A DNA stretch of 51,735 bases, taken from NCBI GenBank assembly GCA_021777755.1, contig JAJYDE010000026.1, positions 1-51,735 on the forward strand. The letters run 5' to 3'. The notes below the pieces were generated by a model. That model was not told the origin of the DNA, did not search any database, and saw only the letters and a list, made by a program, of their open reading frames with translations. Both the position numbers and the translations under genes were made by a program. Shown one piece after another: positions 51,026-51,735 of this stretch. This DNA is from Deltaproteobacteria bacterium (GTDB taxonomy: Bacteria > Desulfobacterota > Syntrophobacteria > Syntrophobacterales > Syntrophobacteraceae). Position 1 is the first letter of the stretch. Each line of letters opens with the position of its first letter.

Positions 51026-51544
51026 TCACTTGGTTGGACCTACAAGTACAGTTATTGGTCCGGGTGCATTAATTATGTGATTGAATAGAGTATCTTGATT
51101 GTCACTTTCTACTTTAATACATCCTTCTGAACCATGACGTAGGTTGCCTCCGTGGATGAAGAATCCACCCCTGCCGTACGTATTGGTTCCATAATCAGGA
51201 TGAAGCTGGACCCTATAGTCTCCCCAATCTCGAGGATCCAAGTATTTTCGAGCAAAGCCCGCTGGACTAACCTCTGATGGATAGATAGTGTAGTAACCTG
51301 GTGGAGTCGGCCCTATTCCTGACTTGGTATAATCTGTACTGCCGTTCATACCCGAACTATACGTATAAGAACCAAGCAACTGGTCATTATTATTGTAACA
51401 ATTGAGAATTCCATTGCTGACTTTGATGTGGGTTATAGGATCGCCTGGAACAAAGTCACCTTTCAAGTTCTGTGGCGTCGGCGCATTCGAATAGCCGACC
51501 CACGGGCGCGGAATCGCTGGTGAATTTGTCATCGGAGCACCCAT
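51026..51544 (-). CDS. Tlde1/DUF2778-like L,D-transpeptidase-fold protein
   Basis: 172 residues from the ATG at 51544 (AAGGAG 10 bases upstream); the longer frame to 51691 is not supported. There is no signal peptide. The C-terminal domain carries GGFFIHGGNLRHGSEGCIKV, giving H131 and C142 in the HxG...S-x-GCI arrangement of Tlde1/DUF2778 and L,D-transpeptidase-like enzymes. These act on peptidoglycan stem peptides, and Tlde1 effectors are delivered by type VI secretion. No T6SS gene is in the window. With the membrane protein downstream it forms a two-gene unit of low GC, likely acquired. Confidence 0.7.
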   Translation of the reverse strand: MGAPMTNSPAIPRPWVGYSNAPTPQNLKGDFVPGDPITHIKVSNGILNCYNNNDQLLGSYTYSSGMNGSTDYTKSGIGPTPPGYYTIYPSEVSPAGFARKYLDPRDWGDYRVQLHPDYGTNTYGRGGFFIHGGNLRHGSEGCIKVESDNQDTLFNHIINAPGPITVLVGPTK

Positions 51545-51735
51545 AAGTCCAAATCTCCTTCTAATAGTCGGCAATAAACATCTCCCGGGGAATCGTGAAC
51601 ACGGTGGCTCTGTTCTCGTATAATATACTTTTAAAATCCCGATGTTAGTGAATTTTCTGGTCAAAAGCCTCTCTCTCGTGTATAACGACATCCGAAGTCA
51701 TTTCATCGGGAGGGGAAATCTTCTTTGGATCTTAG

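Overview
The window reads as a stretch of a strictly anaerobic, GC-rich Desulfobacterota/Deltaproteobacteria chromosome, closest in style to the syntrophic and sulfate-reducing Syntrophobacter type. This is inference from gene content: a giant HdrA-type electron-bifurcation flavoprotein, the methyl branch of the Wood-Ljungdahl pathway (fhs-fchA-folD), a methylmalonyl-CoA decarboxylase/carboxyltransferase subunit, a 4-hydroxybutyryl-CoA dehydratase-type flavoprotein, a rubrerythrin/desulfoferrodoxin oxygen-defence operon, FeoB, NifU/NifS, and a UGA-containing OsmC gene that implies a selenocysteine pathway.

Layout. 1-6.9 kb: the 3' part of a GltD-HdrA fusion gene, then two tandem paralogous sigma-54 activators with cysteine-rich PAS domains flanking a small gene. 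7.1-16.5 kb: a TauE permease with its DUF1634 partner, a Met-rich exported protein, an isochorismatase/GNAT pair divergent from a GlxA-type regulator, a Nudix hydrolase, feoB with its Cys-rich partner, a rhomboid protease and an alpha/beta hydrolase. 17-20.6 kb: a DUF188 protein and an RluA-like protein, then a compact oxidative-stress operon (rubrerythrin, rhodanese-ferritin fusion, a 59-residue zinc ribbon, desulfoferrodoxin) with a PerR-like palindrome in its promoter and a strong terminator. 20.6-24 kb: a TetR-controlled 4-hydroxybutyryl-CoA dehydratase-like gene, then an OsmC gene with an in-frame UGA and a SECIS-like hairpin. 24.3-26.9 kb: two Gly/Met-rich exported proteins and a group II intron maturase remnant. 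26.9-30 kb: nifU-nifS-cysE. 30.1-34.9 kb: fhs, fchA, folD and a periplasmic binding protein. 35-38.2 kb: an unknown gene behind a perfectly spaced promoter and a CIRCE operator, a DUF1786 protein and three HMA_2-like proteins without CxxC. 38.2-47.2 kb: glmS, dnaE, an FN3 protein, holC and mmdA.

47.2-50.4 kb is a graveyard: fragments of rhuM, a LuxR-type HTH, an AraC C-terminus, a methyltransferase tail and IS21-like end repeats, with an intact DUF1778-GNAT toxin-antitoxin pair inside it. The last 1.2 kb is AT-richer and holds a likely Tlde1/DUF2778 peptidoglycan-targeting protein with a small membrane protein as its probable partner.

The observations most worth following are the selenocysteine-type OsmC gene, the CIRCE-controlled gene of unknown function, the Tlde1-like pair, the duplicated cysteine-rich PAS activators, and the rubrerythrin operon with its overlooked small zinc-ribbon gene. 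No CRISPR array, tRNA or rRNA was seen.
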